A stretch of 64,000 nucleotides of DNA from Protea cynaroides (taxonomy: Eukaryota; Streptophyta; Magnoliopsida; Proteales; Proteaceae). This document shows, piece after piece, positions 50,766-62,549 of the stretch (position 1 is its first letter; each line of letters begins with the position of its first letter). The DNA lies in NCBI GenBank assembly GCA_028583415.1, contig CM053269.1:50621322-50685321 (forward strand). The letters run 5' to 3'. Made by a program: the position numbers and the translations under genes. The notes beneath the pieces are model-generated. The model saw only the letters and a program-made list of their open reading frames with translations, was not told where the DNA came from and searched no databases.

Positions 50766-50885
50766 CGTGAGTCGTGACAATGGCTGCCTCACCGAAGTGC
50801 TGGGCCGCCGGGACAATTGGGTCTTGCAGTGCAATCGCCAGAAAGTACTGCGGCTCCTCTCGCTTTCCCTCAAAGTCGACCTATT
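50766..50885 (-). other. possible exon-like captured segment
   Basis: On the minus strand an open stretch reads VDFEGKREEPQYFLAIALQD and on to HFGEAAIVTTH. It is bounded by an acceptor-like CCAATAG and a donor-like GTAAGG. GC content is above its surroundings. The protein family was not recognised. Capture of a host exon by the Mutator-like element is possible but unproven; the plus strand is also open here. Confidence 0.3.
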
Positions 50886-51513
50886 GGAAAAACGAAAACC
50901 CTAAGCCCGTAACCGCTTTTGAAGAAATGCAGTGGCTTGGGGAAAAAAAATACCCCCGTGTTCGGCGAAGAAGAAGAAGCGGTGGGAAAGTAGGATGATG
51001 ATATTTTCGTCGAGAAGATTTTCAGAGGAGACGAAGAAGAGCTGATAGGGTACAGATTGGAAAAAAAAAATGGTAAAATTGTCTTTTGAGTCGGCTGAAA
51101 GGGTACTATTGTCAATCAAAGGTTCCATTTCAGATACATCCAAATTTTCAGCACAACGCAGATCACGAATCTAAGATTCAGAAATCGGCAGCTCCACCAA
51201 ATCAGAAATGGTAAGTGCCTCTCTTGCCAATGTATGGGTTATGCCATTCTTACCTCTGGGAATAAAGGTGAAGTAATATCCCCAACAATCACTTAAATAG
51301 ATCTTGGACAGTTTTTCCCCTTTTGGTTGAAAATATCGACTAGCCACTTACAGTCAGTTCTAATTTTCATATTCTTCCAGCTATTGGAAAGAGCATCCAT
51401 CATCGCCAAACGAATCGCTAGGGACTCACTTTCAATGTTTTTCTTAAAAGAATATGGAATCGAAACAGCATTGCAAATTGAACCAAACTCTAGTTTACAA
51501 CAGTAACCAATAC

Positions 51514-52564
51514 TAGGGGTAAAACAGGGTCAGGTTGGGCTGAGTATCTGCAAACCCTACCCTACCCAAAAAATTTTCTTGTTAACCCAAACTCTACCCT
51601 ACCCTAGTAGGGTAAGACATAACCTCAACCCTTACCCTACCCTGGTAAGGTACTACCAAACCCTACCCTACCCTGATTTACCCTGATTAGGCCTGGCCAG
51701 GTCGGGTTTACGCTGATTGACCCTGAATCTGGATCGAGTTTACCCTGATTTACGCCTATCATGGAGCAACAACCCCAATCCCATAGAAACCAAGCGAGTT
51801 TGCAGAAAACCAACGAAGGAAATCTGCGAATTGTTCTCCAAGAAGTCTTGCTCTTTCAATTTTTTCTTCACCATTATTCCACTTCAAATCACTTCCATCG
51901 CAGTCCGTCGCAGGAACGGGATAAGAGCGAATCCAACTACATAAACTACCAAAACCCAAAAAACAAATGTTTAACAAAGTCTCAGAGAAAATAACAAAAT
52001 TTTGGTATTTTTTTAAGAAAATAAATAAGAGGGGTTACAAGGAGGGATGCATTGGGGAAAAGATTGATTAGCAAAATTTGTAGGGTTGAAGAAGGCGATT
52101 GGTGTGGACATCTAACCATCGACGGGTAATAAGTTCCTGAAAGAAAAAAATATACATAAATAAAAAGTCAGCATAAATTACGAAGACATGAAATGAAAGA
52201 AAGCAACGAATATTGAAGAAGAGTAGGGAGGGAAACTGCATTTGTTAGGGGTTTACAAGATGATGGAATTTGTTCTTTCGGTTCACTTTACTTGAAGGAT
52301 TTCGATTGATGCTGTTGTTGCTGCAATAATGATGTTGCTGAGGCATAGCCAAAGAACAGAATGGTCTGGAAAAAAAAATCAGGAGAGAGAGAGAGAGAGA
52401 GAGAATGAGGGAGAAGAAGAAGAGTTTACTTGGCTAATGGCCGTCGACGAAGAGGAAGAAGAAGATGTCACGAACTCACGATGGGGCTGAATGGCTCTAA
52501 GTCTGTGTGGCTGCGGCTAGGAGAAAGAGAAACGAATAGGGTAGTCGGAGAGAAAAGATTAGGG

Positions 52565-52638
<74 letters not shown>

Positions 52639-52815
52639 CAGGGTCGGGCCGGGCTCTACCCGAGGCCTCAACCCTAACCCGCCCTTACCCTGACAGGGTA
52701 AAAAATACCTTGTACCCTGATTGGGCCTTGTCAGGGTTCGGGCAGGTTCGGCCCTGACAGAGTTCAGGGTGGTTCTAGGTGGGCTCAGGCAGTCAGGGTT
52801 AAACTTTCACCCCTA
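51514..52815. mobile_element. non-autonomous hAT-like element in the L1 RNase H region
   Basis: Ends taggggtaaaacagg and (inverted) taggggtgaaagtttaac, with perfect 8-bp target duplications accaatac at 51506-51513 and 52816-52823. Subterminal regions on both sides are rich in ccctgacagggt and gggtcgggccggg words. No transposase; the middle contains a long AT microsatellite (52567-52637). Confidence 0.85.
52567..52637. repeat. AT microsatellite
   Basis: About 70 bp of (AT)n. Open frames reading YIYIYI across it on both strands are artefacts. Confidence 0.95.
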
Positions 52816-55280
52816 ACCAATACCCCTAGTAGACAAACCTGGTTTAATGCTAGCATCAGTATTCATGATAAACAGGGGAGATGAGCTAAAACAAATCGAT
52901 AGGGTAGGTTCATCCCGGGCACCAACATTGGCCTGAGAGTGATTGTCCACAAAGTGAACAGCTGCATATTCTTGAAATGCTGCAACAGCATGAGCAATAA
53001 CTTGTTCATGACTCCAACTTCTTCTATTAAAATGAAGGTCATTCCGAGCCAGCCAAATATGCTAGCAAAGGAACGAAGCCATGGGAAAAAGGTATTTGCC
53101 TTCCTTCTCCATAACTTTAACCATATCCCTCCATTGCTGCAGCCACTGAGGAAGAGAGAAAAACCGGTAGCAGGAGACCGAACCAAACCGCACAAGCAAG
53201 GACATTGAAACAATATTTGCCGTGGCCACAAAAAATGGGAGTTATTATTAATGTTCTGAGGGGTAAGATTTAACCCAAAAGAAAGGCCTGGGGGACATAT
53301 TCTCCGGAGGGGGGGGTTGTTTTTGGGGAGGGTTTTATTTTTTAAGGTTATAACAATCCCAATCATGGCATCGCAAGGATGAAGGAAGACGTTTAGCTAC
53401 ATCTTCTTCTTTGTTATTGAAAAGGTGATAAGCAAAACGGACAGTGAACTCGCCATTTTTTGTTTTCCCCCACAAGATGTAATCCTCCTTGGGAAAAAAA
53501 AACTCAAGTGAATACTAAGGATAGCATCAACCTCACTAGGAGTAAAAATTTGTGTAATTAGCTCATTCTTCTACCTTCTAGATTCTGCATCAATTAAATC
53601 ACTAACCCAAAGAACATCCACCCTTGGGTTCATAGTTGTAGTGACCCTGAAATATGGCAAGGAAGGCACTCAAGGATTGTTCCAAATACTAATACAATTT
53701 TCTTTCTCAACTTGCCAAATTATTCCTTTTTCAATGACATCCCTCCCTTCAATAATACTTCTCTAGGCCCAGGATGGGCGGCTTCCTAACTTTGCCTTCA
53801 AAAAATTATTTGTAAGATAATAGAGGGATTTCATTACCTTAGCCCACGGCGAGTGAGGATTCTTGAGAAGTCTCCAAGCCGTTTTTGGTAGTAATGCCCT
53901 GTTGTGAAGAATCGGATCTCTTAGACCCAAACCTCCCTCTTTTTTAGATTTGGAGAGCCTCCTCTAAGACACCCATGAAATACTTTTATGATTTTCGTTA
54001 TTCCTCCACATGAAGTTTGTAATATCCTGTCTTATGGCTTTATGAATGGAGGTTGGTAGCTTGAAATGGGAAGTGACATAATTAATAATGGGAAGAGGTC
54101 TAGCTTTGACCAAAACCTTTTGACTTCGAATGAGAGCATATTAGCTTTCTAGCCTTTAATCTTTGAAGCATTATTCTCCAACACATAGTTAAAAACTTGT
54201 TCTTAGATCCTCCAAACTCTATGGGAAGTCCAAGGTATTTTGACGGACCATTTCCACAAGGAATTTTAAGAATTATAGAAAACCATCTCTGGATCTTTCT
54301 GAAATATTAGGCCTAAATGTCAGAGAATATTTTTTTCAAATTGATATTTTTCCTTGAAGCTTTACAATAAATCTCCAAACATCTCTTACGAGAAGTCAAA
54401 TGGCCAAGATTTGCTTGAGTAAAGAGAAGACAATCATCTACAAAAACCAATGACTAATGGGAATACCATTTCCATGAAATTTAATACATGAGATTGAATC
54501 TTGATGCTCTGCATGAGAAATAATTGAGGAGAGAACTTGAGCACATATAATAAAAAGAGCAGGGGACAAGGGGTCTCCTTGTCGAATTTCCCTTGAAGCA
54601 ACAAATTTATCCCGCTATGCACCATTAATTAATAGTGTATATGATATTGAAGACACCAATTGCATCACCAAAGAAACCAACTTAGATGAAAAATCGAATC
54701 TGAACAAAGTTGCTTTAATGAAGCTCCACTCAAGCCTATCATAGGCTCTCTGCATATCTAGTTTTATGGGCATCAAAAATTGGTTGCCTTTCTTCCTTCT
54801 TTTGATGAAGTTGAATACCTCAGGAGCAATAAGGACATTGTCCGAAATAGTTCTATATGGCATGAAAGCCGATTGGTATGGGGATATAATTTATCAAGCA
54901 AAGATCTCAATCTAAGAGCCAAGATTTTTGAGACTTTTTTTGTGCATACCCCACACAGGCTTATGGGTCGAAAATGATCAATAGTCTCAGGATTTTTAAT
55001 TTTAGGAATGAGGCATATGTAAGTTTTATTAAGTTCTTTAGGCAAAGTACGTTAAAGAAAAACTCCTTCAACGAAATTGATGACAACATTTTTGGTGATA
55101 CTCTAGAATTTCTAAAAAAAAACTAGAGAAAATCAATTAGCATCTAACTGGAATCTGTTAGCGTGGTAAGTTTCTTTGATTAAGGGTGCAAAGATCTTAA
55201 GTGGTAGGTGATGATTTTCCAAACTTGTGGGTGGTAGATGATGTTAGCAATACTTATTGAGGTGTACGTGGAATTTTTCC

Positions 55281-55959
55281 TTTTTTCTTTTGTATCATTA
55301 TATATTTTTTTAATGCATTTAATAAACCCAAATGACTAAATGACCCTTCCTGGCAAATGCCGAAAACAGGGTCTTACACTACAGTCCTTGTGTCCATGTG
55401 TTGTGTTTCCATTAATACTATGTCGACATGATGCATTTCCATTGGTGTAGTACCAAACAACAAATAAATAATTTAAGACTTAATACTTTGTATAAAATTA
55501 TGCATATAACTCAATTATATAACAAATGATTTTGCAAAGACATACTATATAATAAAATCATGAAACTGGATTTTTACCACCTACAGTGGAAAACTGTATT
55601 AAAAGATAGATGGGCTTGGATTGAGTCATGTTGAAAAACACTATCTTTAAGTTTGTATTCACCTCCTATGGTGCAGTGGGTTCTTGTAATTCAATCTCTA
55701 AGATAAAACAACATTTTAAGGCCCTCCTAGCTATATGTACATCAAAACTGGACCTCGTCAGAAAAATCGATAACTGAGATCAATAGCCCTTAAAACGGAA
55801 TAGACTCGATACCGATTAAACAAAGTATTAGAAAGAGTTTCAAGGACATAGAGAGATGAATTTACATTATATTCAAAGTAAATTAGAATGAGGCAACGTC
55901 CTCTATTTATAAAAGATAAATGTAAATATCAAAATATAAATCACCACACTTCTGAAAAA

Positions 55960-56019
<60 letters not shown>

Positions 56020-57095
56020 CTTAAACCAACATCCAATTTGGATGTCTCTCAAAAAAAATGAAAAATGTAATTTGAATTTTAATTTTAAATATTTTGAAAC
56101 TTTACTCTCCTTTTTCACTTTAAAAACAACCATTCACCAATATTGTCGATACCCAACGCAAGGGTTAACAGAAAGATCAAAAGCATTTAAAGCTGGCAGC
56201 TTCAGAGGTCTGCAAGTTATCTCTGATCGTGGAATTATTGTTTATCTTATTTATTAATATTTAATCAATCCAGGGAACTTTTGACTGCAATAACATTGGA
56301 AAAAATTAAAGTACACGAACCTAATAAGATTTTTTTTCAAGCATTTCAAAAGTCGAAAATTAGATGACATTATTGGATTGCTCGCTGAAAAAAAAAAATA
56401 GGGAATTGACCAAGGAAAAAGTAAGACTTATTGTTGTGCATTGCTTATCTCAATGTTAAAAAGAGATGGTCGTGAAGGGAAAGGGCAACAATCAACCTTA
56501 CCTCTGGTTGCGAACATGTCACTCAACCATTATGGTTTCATGGATAGATTCAAAATGGTTGGAAGACCAGTTTGAGAATCCGATTCTTAAGAAACTTTCT
56601 GCAACTTACTGAATAATCCTAAGAAACTGTAGCATTTGAAAAAAGAGAGTTCTATTAAACAGAAGACGAAGAAGAAGAAGAAAAGTTTGAGAAGGAGAAG
56701 ACCGTGGTTTGAGAAGGAGAAGACCGTGGTTTGAAAGAAGAGGAATAAATGGGAATGGATAGTTGTACGCGATTCGCTGATTAGGGATGAAGCTTTGAAA
56801 TGGAGAAAGCTTTCTGCAAAACTGGAATCCGAAGAAGAAGAAAATCAAATAAAAGTCTAATCTCTAAATATAGAGACAACTTCACATCAAGTAAAATCCT
56901 GTCCTTAATCCATAAAGATAATCATCACATTTACGCGTAGATTCATACGAATCTTCATCGAAGACTTTTTCTTTAGATATATCAATATTTCCCACAAAAC
57001 AATCTAAAAATGTGTACGTATAAAGGAGTGAGCAGATAATACGCTCAACGAGGAAATCATCACACATAAATACACACATGCATGAATATATTATT
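55281..57095. other. sequence between the two Mutator-like elements
   Basis: AT-rich, with an (AT)n run at 55962-56018 and a 23-bp tandem duplication near 56684-56730 (gtttgagaaggagaagaccg twice). No gene or classified element was recognised. Confidence 0.5.
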
Positions 57096-59582
57096 GAAAA
57101 AATTTCACGTACCACCTAAATAGATTACTAAATATCACTTACCACCCACTGGTTTCAAAAATCATCAACAAAACCCACTAACAAATGGAAGAGAATTATT
57201 TTTTTTTCTTAACATCAATACCCCACTTATTTTAAAGAAATCTAATGGATCTAAACCACACCCCACTAATTGACCAAAAATCGCAGGGGCATTTATACTC
57301 TTCTTCTTCCTTTCATCTCCTCTTTTTCTTCCTCATGCAGCTTTCTAATTTTTTGCTTCAGTTTCTGGTTTAATTAGAGCTTACAAAGAGCTCCCCTTTC
57401 TGCTTCAATTTAAACAACAATTTTTGGATGATAGGCCTTAGGCAATGTTCGCTCGGTCTCAAATTCTACACCAGAAAAATCCTAAATTCCTTCCTTCCTC
57501 TCTTCTGATTTCCCCCAAGTCCTTCTTGCAGCAATCGGAGCGTTCAATTTTTTGATAATCATTCGGCACAGCACCTTGAATTTACAGCTCCGCGGCAAAG
57601 AATATCTGCCCCTTTGATTATGAAACCCGATAACCATCTCCTCAACGAGAGCGAAACTATTCAGTTAGGTTTTGAAGACCAACTCAACCAGTTAGTCGAC
57701 GTCGGTAATGACCTTCCAGATGCCTCCCGAACAGATTAGCACTTACCTCCGCAAAAGCTTCGACATGTTTACAGGGCTTAATTCAGGAAATCTAACATGG
57801 GTGAAGGCATTTGGCCAATTTCGGCCAAACCCATCAACAGTTCTCAAAGAAATTAGAAGAAACAATCCATACCCAACGACTATGCGACAACCATCTCTGT
57901 AGCGTTGCAAATTTCTGCCCATATGACCAACCAAATTAAGAAACCATACTTCAAGATTTGTGAAAAAGGGGTTGCAAATATAAAGTTTCCTAATATTAGA
58001 AAAGGTCAGAAGGAAACAAACGGTTTCTCTATTCTCAAATTCCAGAGAGAGAAAGAGAGAAAGAGAGAAAGATGTGTATGGATGCAGATGGCAGAGTGTA
58101 TAAATGTGCTATCATGGATCTGTTTAACACTTTGTCATCCAAACTCAGTTTCCAAAGACCCAGAAAACCAGAACATTTAAGAAACCCAAATTATTACCAC
58201 GCAACCAAATCGTTGATGCGTCATACGTAATTAGATGTCCAGAGGGGACTGAGGGGAGGGGTTCCTTGATGACGGGAATTTGAGCACTATAAGTCAAGAC
58301 GAACCCCATCTGCACAAGAACTCTGAAGGTCTCACGTTCGTTGAGGTTCATTAATGGCTCCTACTATTGCTTCTCTTGGTTTGATATTTGTACCAGAATA
58401 CGTGCCTTCTCTTTAACGCTTGTTGAAACTTAGTTCGTCTACCTATGTTCTGCCATTTTCCACGGTAAAGTGCCATTGCCAGAACAGGAAGAGCCGATTA
58501 TCTCTAATCACTAATGTCTACACAAAAAAGGTCTTTATCGCAAGCTGCGCAAACAAAGAAGTGGACAGAAAAGCTTGCAGCCGAGCTTGGCACCATGTCT
58601 ATTCTGAATGAGAGGATTCGTCGTGCACGTGGAAACATAAAGTCTTCGAGAACCGTCATGGATTTGCACAATGAGGAGAAATACCAAGAGAGTGATTGAT
58701 CTTACATCGGTGGAGTCCCGTAGAGATCGACCTACGGTTGTTTTGTCAAGAGATGATTATTCAATTCAATTAGGGTATTACTGTTCACCAAAAAACAAAT
58801 TTGTGCTAACATCAGCATCTAACAGAACCGATTTAATAGCTTGGGTCTTTGTTATATGTTTTAAAATTTTGGATGGTAGTTGATGATGTCAGAAAACTGT
58901 GGGTAGTAGGTAAGGGTGTCAACGGGCCGGTCCGGGCCGGTTTCGGTCCGGCGAACGATGCGGGTTTATAAGCCCAGCCCAAAACATGCCATTAAGAGTT
59001 CGGGCTGGGTTGGGCCGCCTGAACACAATAACATCGGGTTGGTCGGCGGTTTGTTATCGGGTTGGGCTTATTGAGGTGATTTCGGGTTGGTTCGGTCCGG
59101 ACATGGCTTATCAAGCTTATCGGGCCATTTTATAGTAAGTATATAGCCTATTTTATATTTCTATCTATAAAATTAGCACATTCCTTCTATATGCATGTAA
59201 TTCAAGAAATTGTAACAATTAACATACTTTTTCAACTATAGATTCAATAATATTTGGGATCAAGAAGTGAACAACGGAATATAATCCCTCAAAATTAAAA
59301 CATTAAAAGACGGGCCCGAATGGACCTATCGTGTTCGGGTTAGGTAATTGATTCGGGCAGTTCGGGCTTCTTACGGGTTGGTCCGGTCCGGTTTCGGTTT
59401 GGGCGAAACGGTGTCGGGCTTTACAAGCCGAGACCAAAACATGTCCATTAAGGTTCGGTCCGGGCTGGGTTCGGGTTATATCGGGCCGGCTCGGTCTGTG
59501 CTACCGGTCCGGGCTCATTTTTGACACCCTTAGTAGTAGGTGATGTTTCTCAAACTAGTTGGATAGTACGTGATATTTTTCC
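57096..59582. mobile_element. Mutator-like element B, related to element A
   Basis: Left end gaaaaaatttcacgtaccac and inverted right end ggaaaaatatcacgtactat are similar inverted repeats. The 9-bp flanks tatattatt (57087-57095 and 59583-59591) are identical. The termini also match element A in the acttaccaccca(c)tggttt part. The interior carries unidentified open frames, for example EKLAAELGTMSILNERIRRA near 58560-58620, which could be gene pieces. The right arm is split by a hAT element at 58911-59532. Confidence 0.8.
58911..59532. mobile_element. non-autonomous hAT-like element inside element B
   Basis: Ends taagggtgtcaacgggcc and the inverted taagggtgtcaaaaatgag. Perfect 8-bp target duplications gtagtagg (58903-58910 and 59533-59540). 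Length 622 bp. GC-rich subterminal ggtccgggccggtttcgg words lie near both ends with an AT-rich centre. No coding capacity. Confidence 0.88.
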
Positions 59583-60352
59583 TATATTATTTGTGGTGTT
59601 TGGTCTGTGAATAAGCATGCACTATATTGCTACACACCAAGCACATGCATGTACTCAAGCACGAGTAATGTGAATGATCCACAATTGTTCACTCCGCATG
59701 TGAACCATTACCCAAATAATGAAGATAACGACATTAATGGTCACGCCAAAGTGTCTGTTAGTATTCCTCCAAAATAGGCTTCATCCTAGGCATCAGCAAG
59801 ACTAAGCCTTAACCCTTTGCTAGGTATGTGCCTAATCCCTGAGGTACCTCCCATCATTGGGTAACAAGCCTAGTCCCCAAGGAAAAGTACTTAGAACACG
59901 ACTCATCCCTAGGTTCACTCCTTAGAGAATGACTACACTCCCTTCAATAGTCAATCCCTTTATAAATAAGCCTATGCTAGTACTTAAACCCCTATTGACA
60001 AGGATTGCCAGTCATGAGATGTTGCAACCTAAACCATGAATATTACTAATATAGGTACCCATACATTAGCTAACGGGCCAAGATGAACCGTTTCATTCCA
60101 GCCATCTAGATCCACTAGGATATAAGCATATATGCCAAACAATCATCTTATCACACATCCATCATGTTATCAATCCATAATACAAATAATATGTAATAAT
60201 GCATGAGCAGTTATAACATATATTGAATGGCATGTTATCACACAATATTTCAATCACAGACACAACACATGCATGGAAAACAGTAAAATAAAACAAGTTA
60301 ATCCCCTCACCTGTAATGGTGAGCTAATTATGACTATGATGTTGACATAGCA

Positions 60353-62549
60353 TGTAAGACCCGCATTCCACGAACCCTATCCAAACCTATATTTCTTGTA
60401 GTAACAGGTCTTCCAATCATAATTGGACCAGACGGGACGAACGAATGAAGAACTAGAAGTCCAGGTACAAAAATAGTCGAAACGGATCAAATGAAAAGTG
60501 TCATGAGACATACCGGTGTCATGAGACATACCGGTCTCATGATACAGGTCTATATACTAGTCTTATGAACAGTCGACTGGTATGTCTATACGGGCTAACT
60601 GTTCAGATTGGTAACGAATCCCAGTAGGTTCCACCTTCTAAATCTTAATCCTATAGACCTTCCTCGTAGGAAACTCTCCTAAAACCTACTCTAGTCTATA
60701 TATTGACTCCTTAAGCTCCTTAGATTCTTTTGTTTGCTCTCACAAAACCCTAGAGACGATAAGGAGATTTGAAGAGGAGAAAGGAGCTGAGGAAGATTTC
60801 AGAGGAGATTCCGTTGGAAGAAGAACATCGTAGATCATAGACCAACGGTGAGTACTTTACCTATTTTGTTCTTAGGTTGGAATAGATTTTGATCAATACC
60901 ATAAAAGATTAGGTATTGATCCAAAACCCTATTTCGTCGATAAACCCTAGTTCGTTCTAAGAACCTTAGATCTGAATTCTAAACTAAGGTTCTTCATAAC
61001 GTAGGACTTGAATGAAAGATAAAATAAATTCTAGTATGTTGCTCAGGCCTATAATAATTGGGAGAAACCCTATAAGTCAAGTCGGAAGACCGACGGAAGA
61101 CGAAGATCACATTGGAGGTTGCACGGAGGCATACTGGTAGACTATACCGATGGCACCAGGGTGCAACCGGTACCGCGACTGGTACCCTCGAAAAATCTGC
61201 CAGGGTTGTCCACTTGGACATACCGGTCAACACATTTGTACAGTGATCCGTGACCTGTATGTGTGACCGGTATGTACAGAATGGGGTGGTTTTCAACCCA
61301 AGTTGATTTTCGACCAACATAAACCCGGTGAACCTAATTCTAACCAAACCCTAATGGTGTGTAGGACCTGTTGACAGCAAGGTTAGACTCTGTAACACAG
61401 GGAAAGCTTGCAATCAAGTGTTAGGTAAGGGAATCGGACCCAAACCCTAATTAATCAATAACAGTAAAACGTTGTTATTACTTCTTACTTCTATGGTATG
61501 TTGTTTGTACATATCAACATGTCATATTTACTTTCTGTTATTATATTTGTTCATGCATATTCGCTATGCTAGGATTGTGTGTTAGGCATGTGATTGTTTT
61601 CGTTTGTGTGTATAATAGGAAGGGCCTGAGGTCTTGGATCGTTCATCACACTAGCACCTTTTCGTAATGCCATTTACCTTGTGCTGGTACGGTAAGGTAT
61701 CGGGGATGGCCGTTGTGATTCCATCATCGCTCCCCTATCTCTATTCCGTAGGGAGTTGTGTTGGGGTAGGGCCTTGGATACTGTGATGACATGTAAGATT
61801 GGTTAATGACGAACCCACTTGTAAACCCTCATCGATAGGGGTGTAGGTATTGGTGCGGTATAGGATATTAGGGGGAGGACGTGGTACTTTATTCAGCCTG
61901 ACCGCTAGACTAAGTGAGTGATGTGTGAGTGATGTGGAACGACATCAGTGTATAATTCGTTGGACGTGCTCATACTTTCGGGCATGGAAGTGTGGTGGCC
62001 ACTTATCATTACCATAGCACTCTGCAAGTTATACCAGATCATATATGAATGTTATTCATGCATGTTGCTTGTTGTATTGTTTGATTTTCTTACTGAGCTA
62101 AGTTGTGAGCTCACCCATATATATATATACTCTTTTTTAAATGTTGATGCAGATTATACTATGTAGGACTACGTGGATGCTCCAATGTATGGTGGTGTTG
62201 TTACTTTAGATGTGTAAGCATGAGAGAACGAGCATGACTCATCATGCGAATGTTACTTTTGCATGTACCTTTAGATTTAATTATTTTCCTTTCGGTTTTG
62301 ACTATGAGACAATGTAATAGATTATAAGTTTATGTTTTGGTACTTGAGATAATTTGGATACTTAATTATTTATCATTAATTAATCAGTTCATTTATATTA
62401 AGACTTTCGCTATATTTATATTATTCTGATTCGTGGATAGTGTGCGTTGGTCTGGCTATTGACACGGTCTTATTAAGATCTCGGTGTGAACCGTTGGTTT
62501 AGCGACGGTTCACTCAGACTTCTGGTTTAGCCAGAATTGGAGTGTGACA
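60353..62549 (+). mobile_element. probable solo LTR of a gypsy-type retrotransposon
   Basis: Starts tgtaagacccgcattcc and ends ttggagtgtgaca, a TG...CA pair typical of large plant gypsy LTRs. A promoter-like tatatattgactcc (about 60705) and the conserved gtgagctcaccc region (about 62105) fit an LTR. No internal retrotransposon genes flank it. The 5-bp flanks (tagca / atgca) agree in only three bases, so the limits are not proven. It contains a duplicated gtcatgagacataccggt unit near 60500-60540. Confidence 0.5.

Larger units (their letters stand above)
51145..55140 (-). mobile_element. L1-type LINE remnant, interrupted by a hAT element
   Basis: Minus-strand ORF2 pieces occur in order: reverse transcriptase (TYICLIPKIKNPETIDHFRP and ISLCGVC near 55020-54930; IKLDMQRAYDRLEWSFIK near 54760), the downstream region with RNDLHFNRRSW near 53050, and RNase H (MNTDASIKPGL near 52866, then LAIRLAMMDAL and KIRTDCKWLVDIF at 51420-51330). 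The RNase H domain is cut by the insertion 51514-52815. Its frame becomes continuous if the insertion and one 8-bp target copy are disregarded. The 5' part including endonuclease is absent. It lies inside Mutator-like element A. Confidence 0.8.
49501..55280. mobile_element. Mutator-like element A with ~80-bp terminal inverted repeats
   Basis: The left end (49501, ggaaaaatttcgcatacacc) and the inverted right end (55280, ggaaaaattccacgtacacc) match over about 75-80 bp, including caataagtattg and aacatcatctaccac. Identical 9-bp flanks ttttttctt (49492-49500 and 55281-55289) are the duplication length typical of Mutator-like elements. No transposase was found. The interior holds an L1 remnant split by a hAT element and about 1.5 kb of unknown sequence (49600-51140). 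The termini are shared with element B at 57096-59582. Confidence 0.83.

Noticed and set aside
52430..52693. Open frames with long YIYIYI runs on both strands
   Set aside because: They only translate an AT microsatellite within a hAT element.
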